Shown: positions 32,246 to 41,161 of the stretch, in pieces | How positions within the stretch are numbered: position 1 is the stretch's first letter | Layout: each line of letters opens with the position of its first letter | Source of the DNA: Lachnospiraceae bacterium | Lineage (GTDB): Bacteria; Bacillota; Clostridia; Lachnospirales; Anaerotignaceae | Direction of reading: 5' to 3' | NCBI GenBank assembly: GCA_019422065.1 | Contig: JAHZEA010000001.1 | Span: 199,522-263,521 of the forward strand | DNA: 64,000 bases | Notes under the pieces: model-generated | Databases searched by the model: none | What the model was told of the DNA's origin: nothing | The model's input: only the letters and a program-made list of their open reading frames with translations | Translations under genes and position numbers: made by a program

Positions 32246-33934
32246 TTACATTTGTTCTGGTGCTGATATTCCCAAAAGTGCCAAACCGTTTACAAGTACG
32301 CTGTTTACTGCTTTTACAAGTGTTAATCTTGCGGCCTTTACCCCTTCATCTTCTACAATTATAGGGTTGTCATGGTAGAACTTGTTAAACGCCTGTGAAA
32401 GGTCTACAAGGTATCTTGAAATTACTGAAGGTTCATATTTATCAGCCGCATCCTGTATTTTAGCTGGATAGTTGTTTAAAAGCTTGCATACTTCAAATGA
32501 AGCTTCATCGCTTAAAGCTGAATAATCAGCCTTAGTTAAATCAACATCTCCGGCTTTTTTAATAACACTGCATGCTCTGGCATTAGTATACTGAACATAA
32601 GGGCCTGTTTCTCCATCAAAGTTTAACATTCTGCTCCAAGAAAAAACAACATCTTTAATTCTGCCGTTGTAAAGGTCATTAAATATAACGGCACCTATGC
32701 CAACCTGTTTTGCAACATTTTCTTTATCCGGCAAATCTGGATTTTTTTCTTCAATAATTTTTCTTGTTTCGTCAATGGAGCCTTTAAGAAGGTCTTCCAT
32801 AAGTACAACGTTACCGTGACGAGTTGAAAGTTTTCCGCTTTCAAGACTTACAAGGCCAAAAGGCACATGAACAAGGTCTTTTGCCCAGTCATAGCCCATT
32901 TTTTCAATTACTTTAAACCACTGAGCAAAATGAAGGTTCTGGTCTATGGCTGTTACATATATACATTTATCAAAGTCATAAGTTTTCTTTCTATATAAAG
33001 CCGCTGTAATATCTCTTGTGGCATAAAGTGTGCCGCCGTCGCTTCTTATAATAAGACATGGAGGCATTGAGCAGTCCTCAAGGTCTACTATCTGTGCGCC
33101 GTTGCTCTCTGTAAGAAGTTTTTTGTCTTTAAGCTCCTGAACTACAGCGTCCATTTTATCGTTATAAAAACTTTCGCCTGTATAGGCGTCAAACTTAACA
33201 CCTAAAATATCATAAACTCTTTCAAATTCCTTAATTGAAAGGTCATAGAACCATTTCCAAAGAGTAATGGCTTCGTCGTCGCCGTCCTGCATTTTAACAA
33301 ACCACATACGGGCTTCATCGTTAAGTGAAGGTTCTTTTTCAGCTTCATCATGGAATTTAACATAAATTCTCATAAGCTCAGAAATACCGTCTTTTTCAAC
33401 AGCTTCTTTTGAGCCCCATCTTTTGTAAGCTGAAATAAGCTTTCCGAACTGAGTTCCCCAGTCACCTAAATGATTAACACCAACACATTTATAACCTAAA
33501 GCACTGTATATTTTATAAAGGGCGTTGCCTATAACAGTTGAACGCAGGTGGCCAACATGGAAAGGCTTAGCAATATTAGGTGAAGAATAGTCTATAACTA
33601 TTGTTTTACCCTCTCCTTTTGTGCTTTTGCCGTAATTTTCATTTCCGGCTTTTTCAAGAACTTCTTTAACAAAGTAGCTCTTTTCAGCAAAAAAGTTAAG
33701 GTATGCCCCTTTTACCTCTATTGTACTTACAAAATCAGGTTTTTGTATTTTTTCAAGTATTTCCTGAGCAATAAGTGGCGGAGCTTTTCTTAAAACTTTA
33801 GCAAGCTTAAAGCAAGGAAAAGCGTAGTCACCCATTTTTTTATCAGGCGGAATTTCTATAGAGTTATAAACCTCATTTATATCAAGCTCAAAGCATTGGG
33901 CAATGGCTTTGGCTATTTCATATTTAAAATCCAT
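32246..33934 (-). CDS. argS: Arginyl-tRNA synthetase
   Basis: This 562-residue class I synthetase charges tRNA-Arg. It has the N-terminal Add-1 domain, the HIGH-like motif SSPNIAKPFHVGHLRSTVIGN (about residues 116-136), the KMSKS-equivalent segment, which is degenerate as in most ArgRS (KLSTRHGNVVLMEDLL), and the C-terminal DALR anticodon-binding domain (CKLLNNYPAKIQDAADKYEPSVISRYLVDLSQAFNKFYH). GAAGGGA precedes the ATG. The gene ends next to parS site 2. Confidence 0.96.
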   Translation of the reverse strand: MDFKYEIAKAIAQCFELDINEVYNSIEIPPDKKMGDYAFPCFKLAKVLRKAPPLIAQEILEKIQKPDFVSTIEVKGAYLNFFAEKSYFVKEVLEKAGNENYGKSTKGEGKTIVIDYSSPNIAKPFHVGHLRSTVIGNALYKIYSALGYKCVGVNHLGDWGTQFGKLISAYKRWGSKEAVEKDGISELMRIYVKFHDEAEKEPSLNDEARMWFVKMQDGDDEAITLWKWFYDLSIKEFERVYDILGVKFDAYTGESFYNDKMDAVVQELKDKKLLTESNGAQIVDLEDCSMPPCLIIRSDGGTLYATRDITAALYRKKTYDFDKCIYVTAIDQNLHFAQWFKVIEKMGYDWAKDLVHVPFGLVSLESGKLSTRHGNVVLMEDLLKGSIDETRKIIEEKNPDLPDKENVAKQVGIGAVIFNDLYNGRIKDVVFSWSRMLNFDGETGPYVQYTNARACSVIKKAGDVDLTKADYSALSDEASFEVCKLLNNYPAKIQDAADKYEPSVISRYLVDLSQAFNKFYHDNPIIVEDEGVKAARLTLVKAVNSVLVNGLALLGISAPEQM

Positions 33935-34170
33935 TAAAATCGTCCCTTCAGATTTACTACTTTACACCAAAAACAGTGTAAATCGAGTTTATCATAATAC
34001 AATTTAAAATTCAACTTATTTTACATATATTAATGTAAGAATTATGCTCAAAAGCAATTTAATACATACAACAATTTATTTGCTGTCATTTAAAAATTTA
34101 TCTTTTCATTTCGGCAGTTTTGTATCATAATATTAAGTATAAGCCATAAATAAATAAAGGTGGTGTCTTT

Positions 34171-35115
34171 ATGAATAAAAAACTTAAATCCGTTTTAAAA
34201 TCAGCCGGAATAGCTGCGGCTTCTTTAGGCGCGGTTAAAATTTTTAACCAATTATCATACATGGCTGCCGGAAAAAACAGCGATATTGACGGCGAGTATT
34301 ACGACTGGTCTTACGGCAGAATATATTATAAAGTAAAAGGCCACGGTAAGCCGCTTTTGCTTATACACAGCCTTTATACATCTTGCTGCATGGCCGAATG
34401 GGATAAAACAGTGGACGAGCTTTCTACTAAATACAAAATCTATACCATAGATATGCTTGGCTACGGCATGAGCAGTAAACCAAAAATGACATATACGGCT
34501 TTTATTTACGCTTCTTTAATTAAGGATTTTATAGAAAACGTTATTCAGGAGCCATGCTTTGTAATTGCGGCCAATAATTCAGGCGCCGCAGCTGTTACAT
34601 GCGCAAAAATATATCAAAACTATATTACTAAACTTATGCTTGTTTCTCCAAACGGCATTAACGACCCTATGGCAGTAAACGCAAGCAAGTTTAAAAGAAT
34701 TTTAATGGAAATACCTCTTTTAGGTACAGCTTATTACAATATTAAAACATCCAAACCGGCAGTAAAAGCATTTATTAATAATTACGGCTTTTTTGCCAAA
34801 GAAAACAGCTATGCTGAAATTATAAACCAATTTTACAAAAGCGCTCATTCCGAAAAAGGCAATGCACGCTATGCTTTTGCGTCCCTTATAACAAACTTTA
34901 TGAATATGGACATTAAGCAGTATATAGCCGATATTAAAACACCTATATGCGTTGCTTGGGGTGAGGAAAACTTACTTAACCCTATAGACAATATGGAAAA
35001 AATGCGTGAAATAATGCCACACTGCAGGTATTATATATTCGAGAAAACACGCCTTTTCCCTCATATTGAAAACAGTGTTGAATTTGCCAATTCAGCCGAA
35101 GACTTTTTTAGATAA
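34171..35115 (+). CDS. Alpha/beta hydrolase fold protein with degenerate catalytic triad
   Basis: The product has an N-terminal hydrophobic segment (about residues 10-30) and an alpha/beta hydrolase core (YYKVKGHGKPLLLIHSLYTSC oxyanion region; KIYTIDMLGYGMSSKP). At the nucleophile elbow the usual G-x-S-x-G reads A-N-N-S-G, so Asn replaces the nucleophilic Ser. The strand carrying the acid reads CVAWGEENLLNP, where Asp is usual in WGxxD; the late His (LFPHIEN) is kept. It may be a non-catalytic or altered enzyme. It is followed 24 bp later by a thioesterase gene, suggesting an operon. Function unknown. Confidence 0.82.
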   Translation: MNKKLKSVLKSAGIAAASLGAVKIFNQLSYMAAGKNSDIDGEYYDWSYGRIYYKVKGHGKPLLLIHSLYTSCCMAEWDKTVDELSTKYKIYTIDMLGYGMSSKPKMTYTAFIYASLIKDFIENVIQEPCFVIAANNSGAAAVTCAKIYQNYITKLMLVSPNGINDPMAVNASKFKRILMEIPLLGTAYYNIKTSKPAVKAFINNYGFFAKENSYAEIINQFYKSAHSEKGNARYAFASLITNFMNMDIKQYIADIKTPICVAWGEENLLNPIDNMEKMREIMPHCRYYIFEKTRLFPHIENSVEFANSAEDFFR

Positions 35116-35139
35116 AACATAACAGGAGATTTAAATTTA

Positions 35140-35622
35140 ATGGAAGACAAACAATTATTAATGGAAAACAAAATAAAAGAGATATTAAACCTTTTAGCCG
35201 GAGAAGACCGCAGAAATGATGTTGAAAAAATGATGAACCCATATTTTGTAAGGTGTAATTATGAAGAAAAATCACTTACAATAGGCTATGACGTAGCAGA
35301 ATGGGAACTTAATCCACAAGGTGTAATGCATGGCGGAATGATAACAACTGCTTTTGACAACGCTTTTGGAATACTGACACATTTTTTCGCACAGGAAAGC
35401 TTTATAACAACAGTTGAGCTTGGAGTGCATTTTCATAAGCCGGTATATTTAGGTGATAAAATAGAAATAACAGTAAAGGCCAATCACTTAGGCCGCACAC
35501 TTGCCGGCTATACAGGAGAACTGCGTGCCGTAAACCGTGATATGATTTTAGCTGCTTCAGCTACAACTACATTTATAATACTTAATGGAAAAACATCAGA
35601 AATATTTGATAACAAAAAATAA
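35140..35622 (+). CDS. PaaI family hotdog thioesterase
   Basis: The 160-residue hotdog-fold protein has the PaaI signature GVMHGGMITTAFDNAFGIL, the central helix and surrounding sheet, and VELGVHFHKPVYLGDKIEITVKANHLGRT. Such enzymes hydrolyse acyl-CoA esters of aromatic or medium-chain acids; the substrate is unknown. AGGAG lies eleven bases before the ATG. Its likely operon partner is the preceding alpha/beta hydrolase-fold protein. Confidence 0.88.
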   Translation: MEDKQLLMENKIKEILNLLAGEDRRNDVEKMMNPYFVRCNYEEKSLTIGYDVAEWELNPQGVMHGGMITTAFDNAFGILTHFFAQESFITTVELGVHFHKPVYLGDKIEITVKANHLGRTLAGYTGELRAVNRDMILAASATTTFIILNGKTSEIFDNKK

Positions 35623-35643
35623 AAAATAGATAAATAACTATAT

Positions 35644-35687
35644 TACAGACAGCCTGTTTTTTACTTAAACTAGCTGTCTGTATTTTA
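35644..35687 (+). terminator. Terminator after the thioesterase gene
   Basis: TACAGACAGC (35644-35653) pairs perfectly with GCTGTCTGTA (35673-35682), followed by TTTTATAA. Confidence 0.75.
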
Positions 35688-35719
35688 TAATTAAAAATAA
35701 ACAAAGGAAAAATTTAAAA

Positions 35720-36667
35720 ATGAGAAATCAAGTTAAGAAAAAAGCTGTTAAAGGTAACTTTATGCTTCTTATGGCGGCTTTTATTTGGGGCACAGCCTTT
35801 GTAGCTCAAAGCAAGGGAATGGACTTTATAGGCCCCTTTACATTTAATGCCATAAGAAATTATGTAGCATTTATAGTACTAATTCCACTTATATTTATAA
35901 TACGTAAATTTTCAAGTGGTCAAAACACCACTTACATAAAAGACTCATCAAAAAAAGACGTAATAAAAGCCGGTATATGCTGCGGCTGTATGCTTTTTCT
36001 GGCAAGTTCTTTTCAACAGATAGGTATAAAATACACATCTGTAGGCAAAGCCGGTTTTATAACAACTTTTTATGTAATAATAATTCCCGTGCTTGGGCTT
36101 TTTATAGGAAAACGTATTGGATTAAAAATTATAATAAGCTTAATAGCCGCCGTTTTAGGCCTGTATCTTTTATGTATGTCAGACGGATTGGAAAGCATAT
36201 CAAAAGGCGATTTTTATATACTCCTTTGTGCTTTCTGCAACGCATTTCATATACTTACGGTAGACCACTTCTCGCCTAGTGTTGACGGTGTTGTTTTAAG
36301 CTGTATACAGTTTTTAGTTTGTGCATTAATATCTACCATTCCTATGGTTTATATTGAAATGCCGGCTATAGCAGATATACTAAAGAGTATGGGCCCTATT
36401 TTATACGCCGCCGTTCTTTCCAGCGGTGTTGCCTATACCCTTCAAATATTCGGTCAGCGTTATACAGAACCTGTTATAGCATCCCTTATAATGAGCCTTG
36501 AATCGGTATTTTCAGTACTTGCCGGCTGGGTTGTGCTTCATCAGCTTCTTACATTTAAAGAAACTATGGGCTGCATAATAGTATTTGCAGCAGTTACACT
36601 GGCCCAAATACCGGATAAAAAAATAAAATTTCTAAACAAAAACAAAATTAAAGACGCATCTATATGA
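35720..36667 (+). CDS. DMT superfamily (EamA) transporter
   Basis: The 315-residue product has ten hydrophobic segments in two EamA halves (FMLLMAAFIWGTAFVAQSKGMDFIGPFTFNAIRNYVAF is a classic first half; GPILYAAVLSSGVAYTLQIFGQRYTEPVIASLIMSLESVFSVLAGWV the second). It probably exports an amino acid or other small metabolite. GGAAAA gives only a modest ribosome site. It is likely an independent unit between two terminators. Confidence 0.92.
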   Translation: MRNQVKKKAVKGNFMLLMAAFIWGTAFVAQSKGMDFIGPFTFNAIRNYVAFIVLIPLIFIIRKFSSGQNTTYIKDSSKKDVIKAGICCGCMLFLASSFQQIGIKYTSVGKAGFITTFYVIIIPVLGLFIGKRIGLKIIISLIAAVLGLYLLCMSDGLESISKGDFYILLCAFCNAFHILTVDHFSPSVDGVVLSCIQFLVCALISTIPMVYIEMPAIADILKSMGPILYAAVLSSGVAYTLQIFGQRYTEPVIASLIMSLESVFSVLAGWVVLHQLLTFKETMGCIIVFAAVTLAQIPDKKIKFLNKNKIKDASI

Positions 36668-36670
36668 AAT

Positions 36671-36720
36671 AAAATCCTTGTATTAAATAAATAATTTTAG
36701 TGCAAGGATTTTATTATTAT
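36671..36720. terminator. Terminator after the EamA transporter gene
   Basis: AAAATCCTTG (36671-36680) pairs with CAAGGATTTT (36703-36712), followed by a T-rich stretch. It can serve both convergent genes. Confidence 0.8.
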
Positions 36721-36810
36721 GAAAATTTATATATTATTTTGTCGAAATATTTCATTTATAAAACGAAATATATTATTTTCAATTCAGAACATCAAATATA
36801 TTATGTAAAC

Positions 36811-37665
36811 TTAGTTAGGTATTGAAATTATTATCTTTGTTCCGCCTTCACCGTTTTCTACTTCATATCCAGCGCCTATTCCCGAGCGGTTCATTAACTC
36901 CACGGAACGTTTTACTGTATTAGTTAAAAGCCGCATATCCGAAAAGTTTCTTTTCTCTCTCTGCTCAGAAAATATAATATCATCAGCCTTAAGCTTTTCA
37001 ATTTCGCTTTCTACTATCTCTGCCGTTTTTTGGATTGAAAGACCCATATCGCTTATTTTTCGCAATATAGATTTTCTTATAACATCATCCGGTATTTTTA
37101 ATACTAAAGCAGCATGGTTAGAGCTTATGCCGCCTTCAGCTATAATTCTTCTGCATTCAGGAGTAAATGTCATAAAACGTAACTTTTTGTTTACATCACT
37201 AAGCCTTAAACCAAATGAAGCTGCTATTTCATCTTCTGTGAAACCATAGTCCTCTTTTAGGCTGTAAAACCCTTCTGCTTCTTCTATAAAGCTTAAATTT
37301 TGGCGCTGTGTATTTTCAAGCAGTGATATAATGGCACTTCTGTTATCGCTTACAGTTAAAATTATAGCCGGAATTTTTTCAAGACCAGCACATTTTGCCG
37401 CCATAAGCCGCCTTTCACCTGAAATAAGCTCATAAAATTTATTATTTATGTTCCTTACAAGTATGGGCTGGCACACACCAAATTTTTTTACAGAACATAT
37501 AAGCTCGTCTATAGACTCTCTTTTAAAAAATTTTCTGAGCTGGTTAGGGTTTGGCTTTATCTCATTTACCGGTATTTGGCAAACCATACTTTCTTTTTCA
37601 GTTTCACTTACGCATTTTACGTTTTTCTTTCCGCATAGGTCAGAAAATTTTATTAAATTCAGCAT
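36811..37665 (-). CDS. noc: ParB-like protein, nucleoid occlusion (Noc) type
   Basis: This second ParB family member of 284 residues has the CTP-binding N-terminal domain (IPVNEIKPNPNQLRKFF; ELISGERRLMAAKCAGL; IISLLENTQRQNLSFIEEAEGF), a helix-turn-helix (FTEDEIAASFGLRLSDVNKKLRFM) and a divergent C-terminus. A second ParB paralogue near the origin in Firmicutes is usually Noc, which keeps FtsZ off the nucleoid. I see no obvious amphipathic membrane-targeting helix at the very N-terminus apart from MLNLIKFSDL. GGAGGTG precedes the ATG. The Noc assignment is by family and location. Confidence 0.8.
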   Translation of the reverse strand: MLNLIKFSDLCGKKNVKCVSETEKESMVCQIPVNEIKPNPNQLRKFFKRESIDELICSVKKFGVCQPILVRNINNKFYELISGERRLMAAKCAGLEKIPAIILTVSDNRSAIISLLENTQRQNLSFIEEAEGFYSLKEDYGFTEDEIAASFGLRLSDVNKKLRFMTFTPECRRIIAEGGISSNHAALVLKIPDDVIRKSILRKISDMGLSIQKTAEIVESEIEKLKADDIIFSEQREKRNFSDMRLLTNTVKRSVELMNRSGIGAGYEVENGEGGTKIIISIPN

Positions 37666-38021
37666 ATAAAAGCACCTCCGCTAATTTTTCACCCTTAAAA
37701 ATATTATATATTGCGTTAATTACCCTTTAAAGATACTTTCATATACAATATTAAATTATAAAACGACATTTATTAAAAAAAATAAACTGATTTATGTCGA
37801 ATTTAACAATAAATAATTATGCATAATTTATTTATCTGCAATTAAATTTAATTCATAGATAATGAAATATTAATTTTTATTTGTAGTTTTATGTAGAAAA
37901 AAACAACGGCTATTTACGCTATTTGTGTTGAATTTTATAAAATTAGTTGATATAATACAAATATAACACAAATTATGAATTTATAATTACAAAATTATGA
38001 TATTTTTGTAGGTGATTTAAT
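37666..38021. promoter_or_regulatory. Divergent control region noc / XRE regulator
   Basis: This AT-rich 356 bp gap carries the promoter listed next for the XRE gene. Downstream of it, short ATTATGAATT/AATTATGATA elements (about 37973-38000) form an imperfect palindrome that may be an autoregulatory operator. No open frame is evident. Confidence 0.5.
37928..37956 (+). promoter_or_regulatory. Sigma-A promoter of the XRE regulator gene
   Basis: TTGAAT (37928-37933) and TATAAT (37951-37956) with a 17-bp spacer, about 65 bp before the ATG. Confidence 0.82.
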
Positions 38022-38357
38022 ATGGAATTCCGCGAAAGACTTAAATTTTTAAGAGAAAACTATTATGTAAATGGTAAAAAACTTACTCAAACACAATTAG
38101 CTAATATACTTGGTTATGGTTACACTGCTATATCAAACTATGAATCAGGAAGGAACGAACCATCTATAAGTGATTTAAAAAAAATAGCTGATTTTTTTAA
38201 CGTAAGCCTTGATTACTTGCTTTGCACAACAAATGACCCTACTAAAGTAGGTGAAAAAAATGAGCTTTACGAAAGACTGTGCTGCTATACCAAGACACAG
38301 CAAGAGTACCTTTTAAAAATAATTGACGACATAGAAAAGTACAAAAAATCAATATAA
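38022..38357 (+). CDS. XRE family helix-turn-helix regulator
   Basis: The 111-residue protein has an N-terminal Cro/CI-type helix-turn-helix (residues 5-70: RLKFLRENYY...LTQTQLANILGYGYTAISNYESGRNEPSISDLKKIADFFNVSLDYLL) and a short helical tail for dimerisation. It sits alone between noc and recF, where gyrB usually begins. Targets are unknown; autoregulation is likely. Nothing phage-like surrounds it. Confidence 0.92.
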   Translation: MEFRERLKFLRENYYVNGKKLTQTQLANILGYGYTAISNYESGRNEPSISDLKKIADFFNVSLDYLLCTTNDPTKVGEKNELYERLCCYTKTQQEYLLKIIDDIEKYKKSI

Positions 38358-38388
38358 AAAAAGCGCTTAATAAGCGCTTTTTTTTACT
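38356..38388. terminator. Bidirectional terminator between XRE and recF genes
   Basis: AAAAAAGCGCTTA pairs with TAAGCGCTTTTTTT almost without a loop, with A and T tracts on either side. Confidence 0.92.
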
Positions 38389-38396
38389 GAATAAAT

Positions 38397-39482
38397 TTAA
38401 ACTTCACGATTTATAACACCATTTTTAACATTAAACACTGCTGCGCCTCCGGCATATGACTTAACTGAATCCTCAATACCAGTACATGTAATTATTGTCT
38501 GCACATTATTAATGCAGTCCATAAGCATATGCTGGCGTGTTTTATCAAGCTCAGACAAAACATCATCCAAAAGCAAAACCGGATTAACACCGGAGCTTTC
38601 CTTTATAATATCTATCTCAGCCAGTTTGGCACATACAGCAGCCGTTCTTTGCTGGCCTTGGGACCCATAAATTTTAACATCATTACCATTTACATAAAAA
38701 CTTATATCATCCCTATGCGGACCTATTGACGTACTGCCGGATAAAACATCCCTGCCTAAGTATGAAAATAGCTTTTCATCAAAACTATCCTCGTCTACAC
38801 TTGGGTTATATAAAACCGAAAGTTCTTCTTTACTGGATGTAATCTGCCTATGCCTTAAAGAAGCTTTATAACTAAGCTCATCAACAAATTTTTTTCTGTT
38901 TTTAATTATATTTCGCCCATATTGGGCAAGCTGACTATCCCAAACAAAAAGAGTTTCTTTTAAAGAAGCATCTTTTTGAATTTCTTTTAAAAGATTATTC
39001 CTTTGTTTAAGTACTTTCATATACTGTTGTAAATTATAACAGTATACTTTGCTTAACTGACAAAGCTCAATATCAATAAACCTTCTTCTTTGAGAAGGCG
39101 AATCTTTAATAAGCTGAAGGTCTTCCGGTGAAAAAATAACTGTATACAGTGTACCAAAAAGCTCACTGCTTTTTTTAAGTGGTATTCCGTTTACTGCAAT
39201 ACCTTTTTTATCATTCCGCCGTATGTGTGCATCTATACGTTGCGTGATATTTTCACTTTGTATAAATACCCTTATATGAGCTTCATCAGAGTTAAAACTT
39301 ATAAGCTCTTTGTCATTTTTCGTTCTGTGACTTCTGCCTGTAGAGCACAAATAAATTGATTCCAAAAAATTTGTTTTTCCGTTGGCATTTGCTCCATAAA
39401 AAATATTAATGCCGTTTTTAAGCTCAACATCGGCTCTTTGTATATTTCTAAAGTCGGACAGGGAAATATTTTTAATATACAT
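38397..39482 (-). CDS. recF: DNA replication and repair protein RecF
   Basis: RecF is an SMC-like ATPase that helps load RecA at gaps. The 361-residue product has Walker A GANANGKTNFLE (residues 29-40), the ABC-like signature GSQGQQRTAAVCAKLAE and Walker B PVLLLDDVLSELD. It lies four bases after the S4 protein stop, in the classic dnaA-dnaN-S4-recF order. It is followed by a terminator rather than by gyrB. Confidence 0.97.
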   Translation of the reverse strand: MYIKNISLSDFRNIQRADVELKNGINIFYGANANGKTNFLESIYLCSTGRSHRTKNDKELISFNSDEAHIRVFIQSENITQRIDAHIRRNDKKGIAVNGIPLKKSSELFGTLYTVIFSPEDLQLIKDSPSQRRRFIDIELCQLSKVYCYNLQQYMKVLKQRNNLLKEIQKDASLKETLFVWDSQLAQYGRNIIKNRKKFVDELSYKASLRHRQITSSKEELSVLYNPSVDEDSFDEKLFSYLGRDVLSGSTSIGPHRDDISFYVNGNDVKIYGSQGQQRTAAVCAKLAEIDIIKESSGVNPVLLLDDVLSELDKTRQHMLMDCINNVQTIITCTGIEDSVKSYAGGAAVFNVKNGVINREV

Positions 39483-39486
39483 TTTA

Positions 39487-39705
39487 TTAAATATTTTCCT
39501 CCACTTTAACTTCGCCTATGCCCTGAACATTAACTATATCTCCGGGATGTATTTTTTTTCTAAGCTCTGTAACCACATGGCCGTTAAGTGTTATAAGACC
39601 GTCATCAACAAGAAGCTTTACATCAGAACCACGTCCTACAAAGCCGCATAATTTCATTAACTGATTTAATTTTATATACTCGTCTTTAATATGCACTGTT
39701 TCCAT
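39487..39705 (-). CDS. yaaA: S4 domain RNA-binding protein YaaA
   Basis: This small S4 RNA-binding protein of 72 residues (IKLNQLMKLCGFVGRGSDVKLLVDDGLITLNGHVVTELRKKIHPGDIV) is conserved between dnaN and recF in Firmicutes and is thought to interact with the ribosome. AGGTGTT precedes the ATG at 39705. In operon with dnaN (12 bp) and recF (4 bp). Confidence 0.94.
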   Translation of the reverse strand: METVHIKDEYIKLNQLMKLCGFVGRGSDVKLLVDDGLITLNGHVVTELRKKIHPGDIVNVQGIGEVKVEENI

Positions 39706-39717
39706 AAAAACACCTTC

Positions 39718-40815
39718 TTAAATTCTTAAAGGAAGAATTAAATATTTATACAAATCTCCGTCTTGAGGCTTAATAATGCAAGGACCTAAAGGAGAATTAA
39801 ACTGAATTGTGACTCTTTCATCTTCAATAGCTTTTAAAGCATCTATTAAATATCTTGGGTTAAAAGCAATTTTAAGTTCTTCGCCTTCAGTTACAGAGTC
39901 TATTTCTTCATAAGCCTTACCTATTTCGGTTTGTGAAGTTATAATAACTTTTCCGCCGCCTATTTCCAGCTTAACAGGCATTTTTCTTGCATCACGAGAT
40001 ATGAGAGATGCTCTTTCAAGAGATGAAATAATCTCCGCACGGTCTAAAACAATTTTTGTTTTATACTCATCGGTAAATGTCTGCTCATATTTTATGTAAT
40101 CTCCTTCAATAGTTCTTGTAACTACTGTGTTTCCATTTATACTGAAAAGAACATGTTTTTCTGTAACAAAAATTTCAGTCTCATCTTCTTCATTGCCTGA
40201 AAGAATTCTGCTTATTTCTCTCATTGTTTTAGCCGGTATAATAACTTTTGTTTCTTTTTCGTTATCAGTACATTGCGACCTGTATGAAATTCTAAATCCG
40301 TCTACAGAAACAACATTTGTTCTGTCTTTTTTAAATTCCATAAGTTCTCCGGTAAGAAAAGGCTTAGACTCATCCATTGCTACAGAAAAAATAGTAGCAT
40401 TAATCATATCTCTTAAATCAGTCTGTTTTAATTTATAAGAATATTCTTTTTCAACTTCCGGAATATCAGGAAAATCTTCAGATGGTTGAACCATAACAGT
40501 AAATTCAGAAAAACCGCACTTTATAACTGCTTCTTTATCATTTACAGAAATTGTAACTTTATCGCCATTTAAGCGTCTTATAATTTCTGAAAAAAGTTTT
40601 GCTTCTATAGCAGTTGAACCATTTTCTGCAACATCGGCAGATATAGGTGCAGATTTTATACTTATTTCAAGGTCACTGGCAGTAAGAGTAAGAGTATCAT
40701 TTTGAGCAGTAAGAAGTATACATTCCAGTACCGGGAGGGTTGTTCGGGTGCTTACTGCCTTTGAAACAGTGTTTATTCCTTCTATAAGCAAATCCTTATC
40801 TAATGTTAATTTCAT
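39718..40815 (-). CDS. dnaN: DNA polymerase III beta subunit (sliding clamp)
   Basis: The 365-residue beta clamp has three topologically similar domains. Recognisable parts are the N-terminal MKLTLDKDLLIEGINTVSKAVSTRTTLPVLECILL and the C-terminal QFNSPLGPCIIKPQDGDLYKYLILPLR, the latter ending with the hydrophobic pocket tail. The start is placed at the ATG at 40815; an in-frame TTG four codons upstream abuts the GGGAG ribosome site and is unlikely. It is separated from dnaA by a 346-bp gap that contains the unwinding element. Confidence 0.96.
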   Translation of the reverse strand: MKLTLDKDLLIEGINTVSKAVSTRTTLPVLECILLTAQNDTLTLTASDLEISIKSAPISADVAENGSTAIEAKLFSEIIRRLNGDKVTISVNDKEAVIKCGFSEFTVMVQPSEDFPDIPEVEKEYSYKLKQTDLRDMINATIFSVAMDESKPFLTGELMEFKKDRTNVVSVDGFRISYRSQCTDNEKETKVIIPAKTMREISRILSGNEEDETEIFVTEKHVLFSINGNTVVTRTIEGDYIKYEQTFTDEYKTKIVLDRAEIISSLERASLISRDARKMPVKLEIGGGKVIITSQTEIGKAYEEIDSVTEGEELKIAFNPRYLIDALKAIEDERVTIQFNSPLGPCIIKPQDGDLYKYLILPLRI

Positions 40816-40867
40816 GTTTGTTGACAACTCCCTTCTGTGCGCAATACATATATAAATAAGTTCTTTT

Positions 40868-40990
40868 TAGTAATCATAGTAGTAGTGGCTGTTAATTTGT
40901 TGATAAGTACAAAAAGGCCATAAAAAAGCGTAAAATTATTTCTGGATAATGATGTATATAAGTTTTATATAAATTTACCGGTTGTCCACA
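40868..40990 (-). other. Origin unwinding element in the dnaA-dnaN gap (DnaA box, GC cluster, DNA-trios)
   Basis: On the minus strand the order is: DnaA box TTATCAACA (40906-40898), spacer with a short GC cluster (about 40891-40886), then complementary trios; the plus strand shows TAG-TAA-TCA-TAG-TAG-TAG at 40868-40885. This matches the B. subtilis basal unwinding system in order and orientation. A near-consensus box (TTATCCAGA on the minus strand, 40949-40941) and TTGTCCACA (40982-40990, plus strand) lie alongside. Confidence 0.8.
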
Positions 40991-41161
40991 ATTTTAACAG
41001 AGCTTAAAAATGCCGCCTGTTATAAACAATTAATCAACATCAAATCCACATAGCTGTGTTAATAGTTTTCTAACATCAAAAACAGTATGAAATGTTAGAA
41101 AAAATACGAATAAATAACGATTATAACACTGCTAAATTATACGTTAAAATAATAACAAATG

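Noticed and set aside
38022..38357. Prophage remnant suggested by the lone XRE regulator
   Set aside because: No integrase, attachment repeats or phage genes nearby, and base composition looks like its neighbours.
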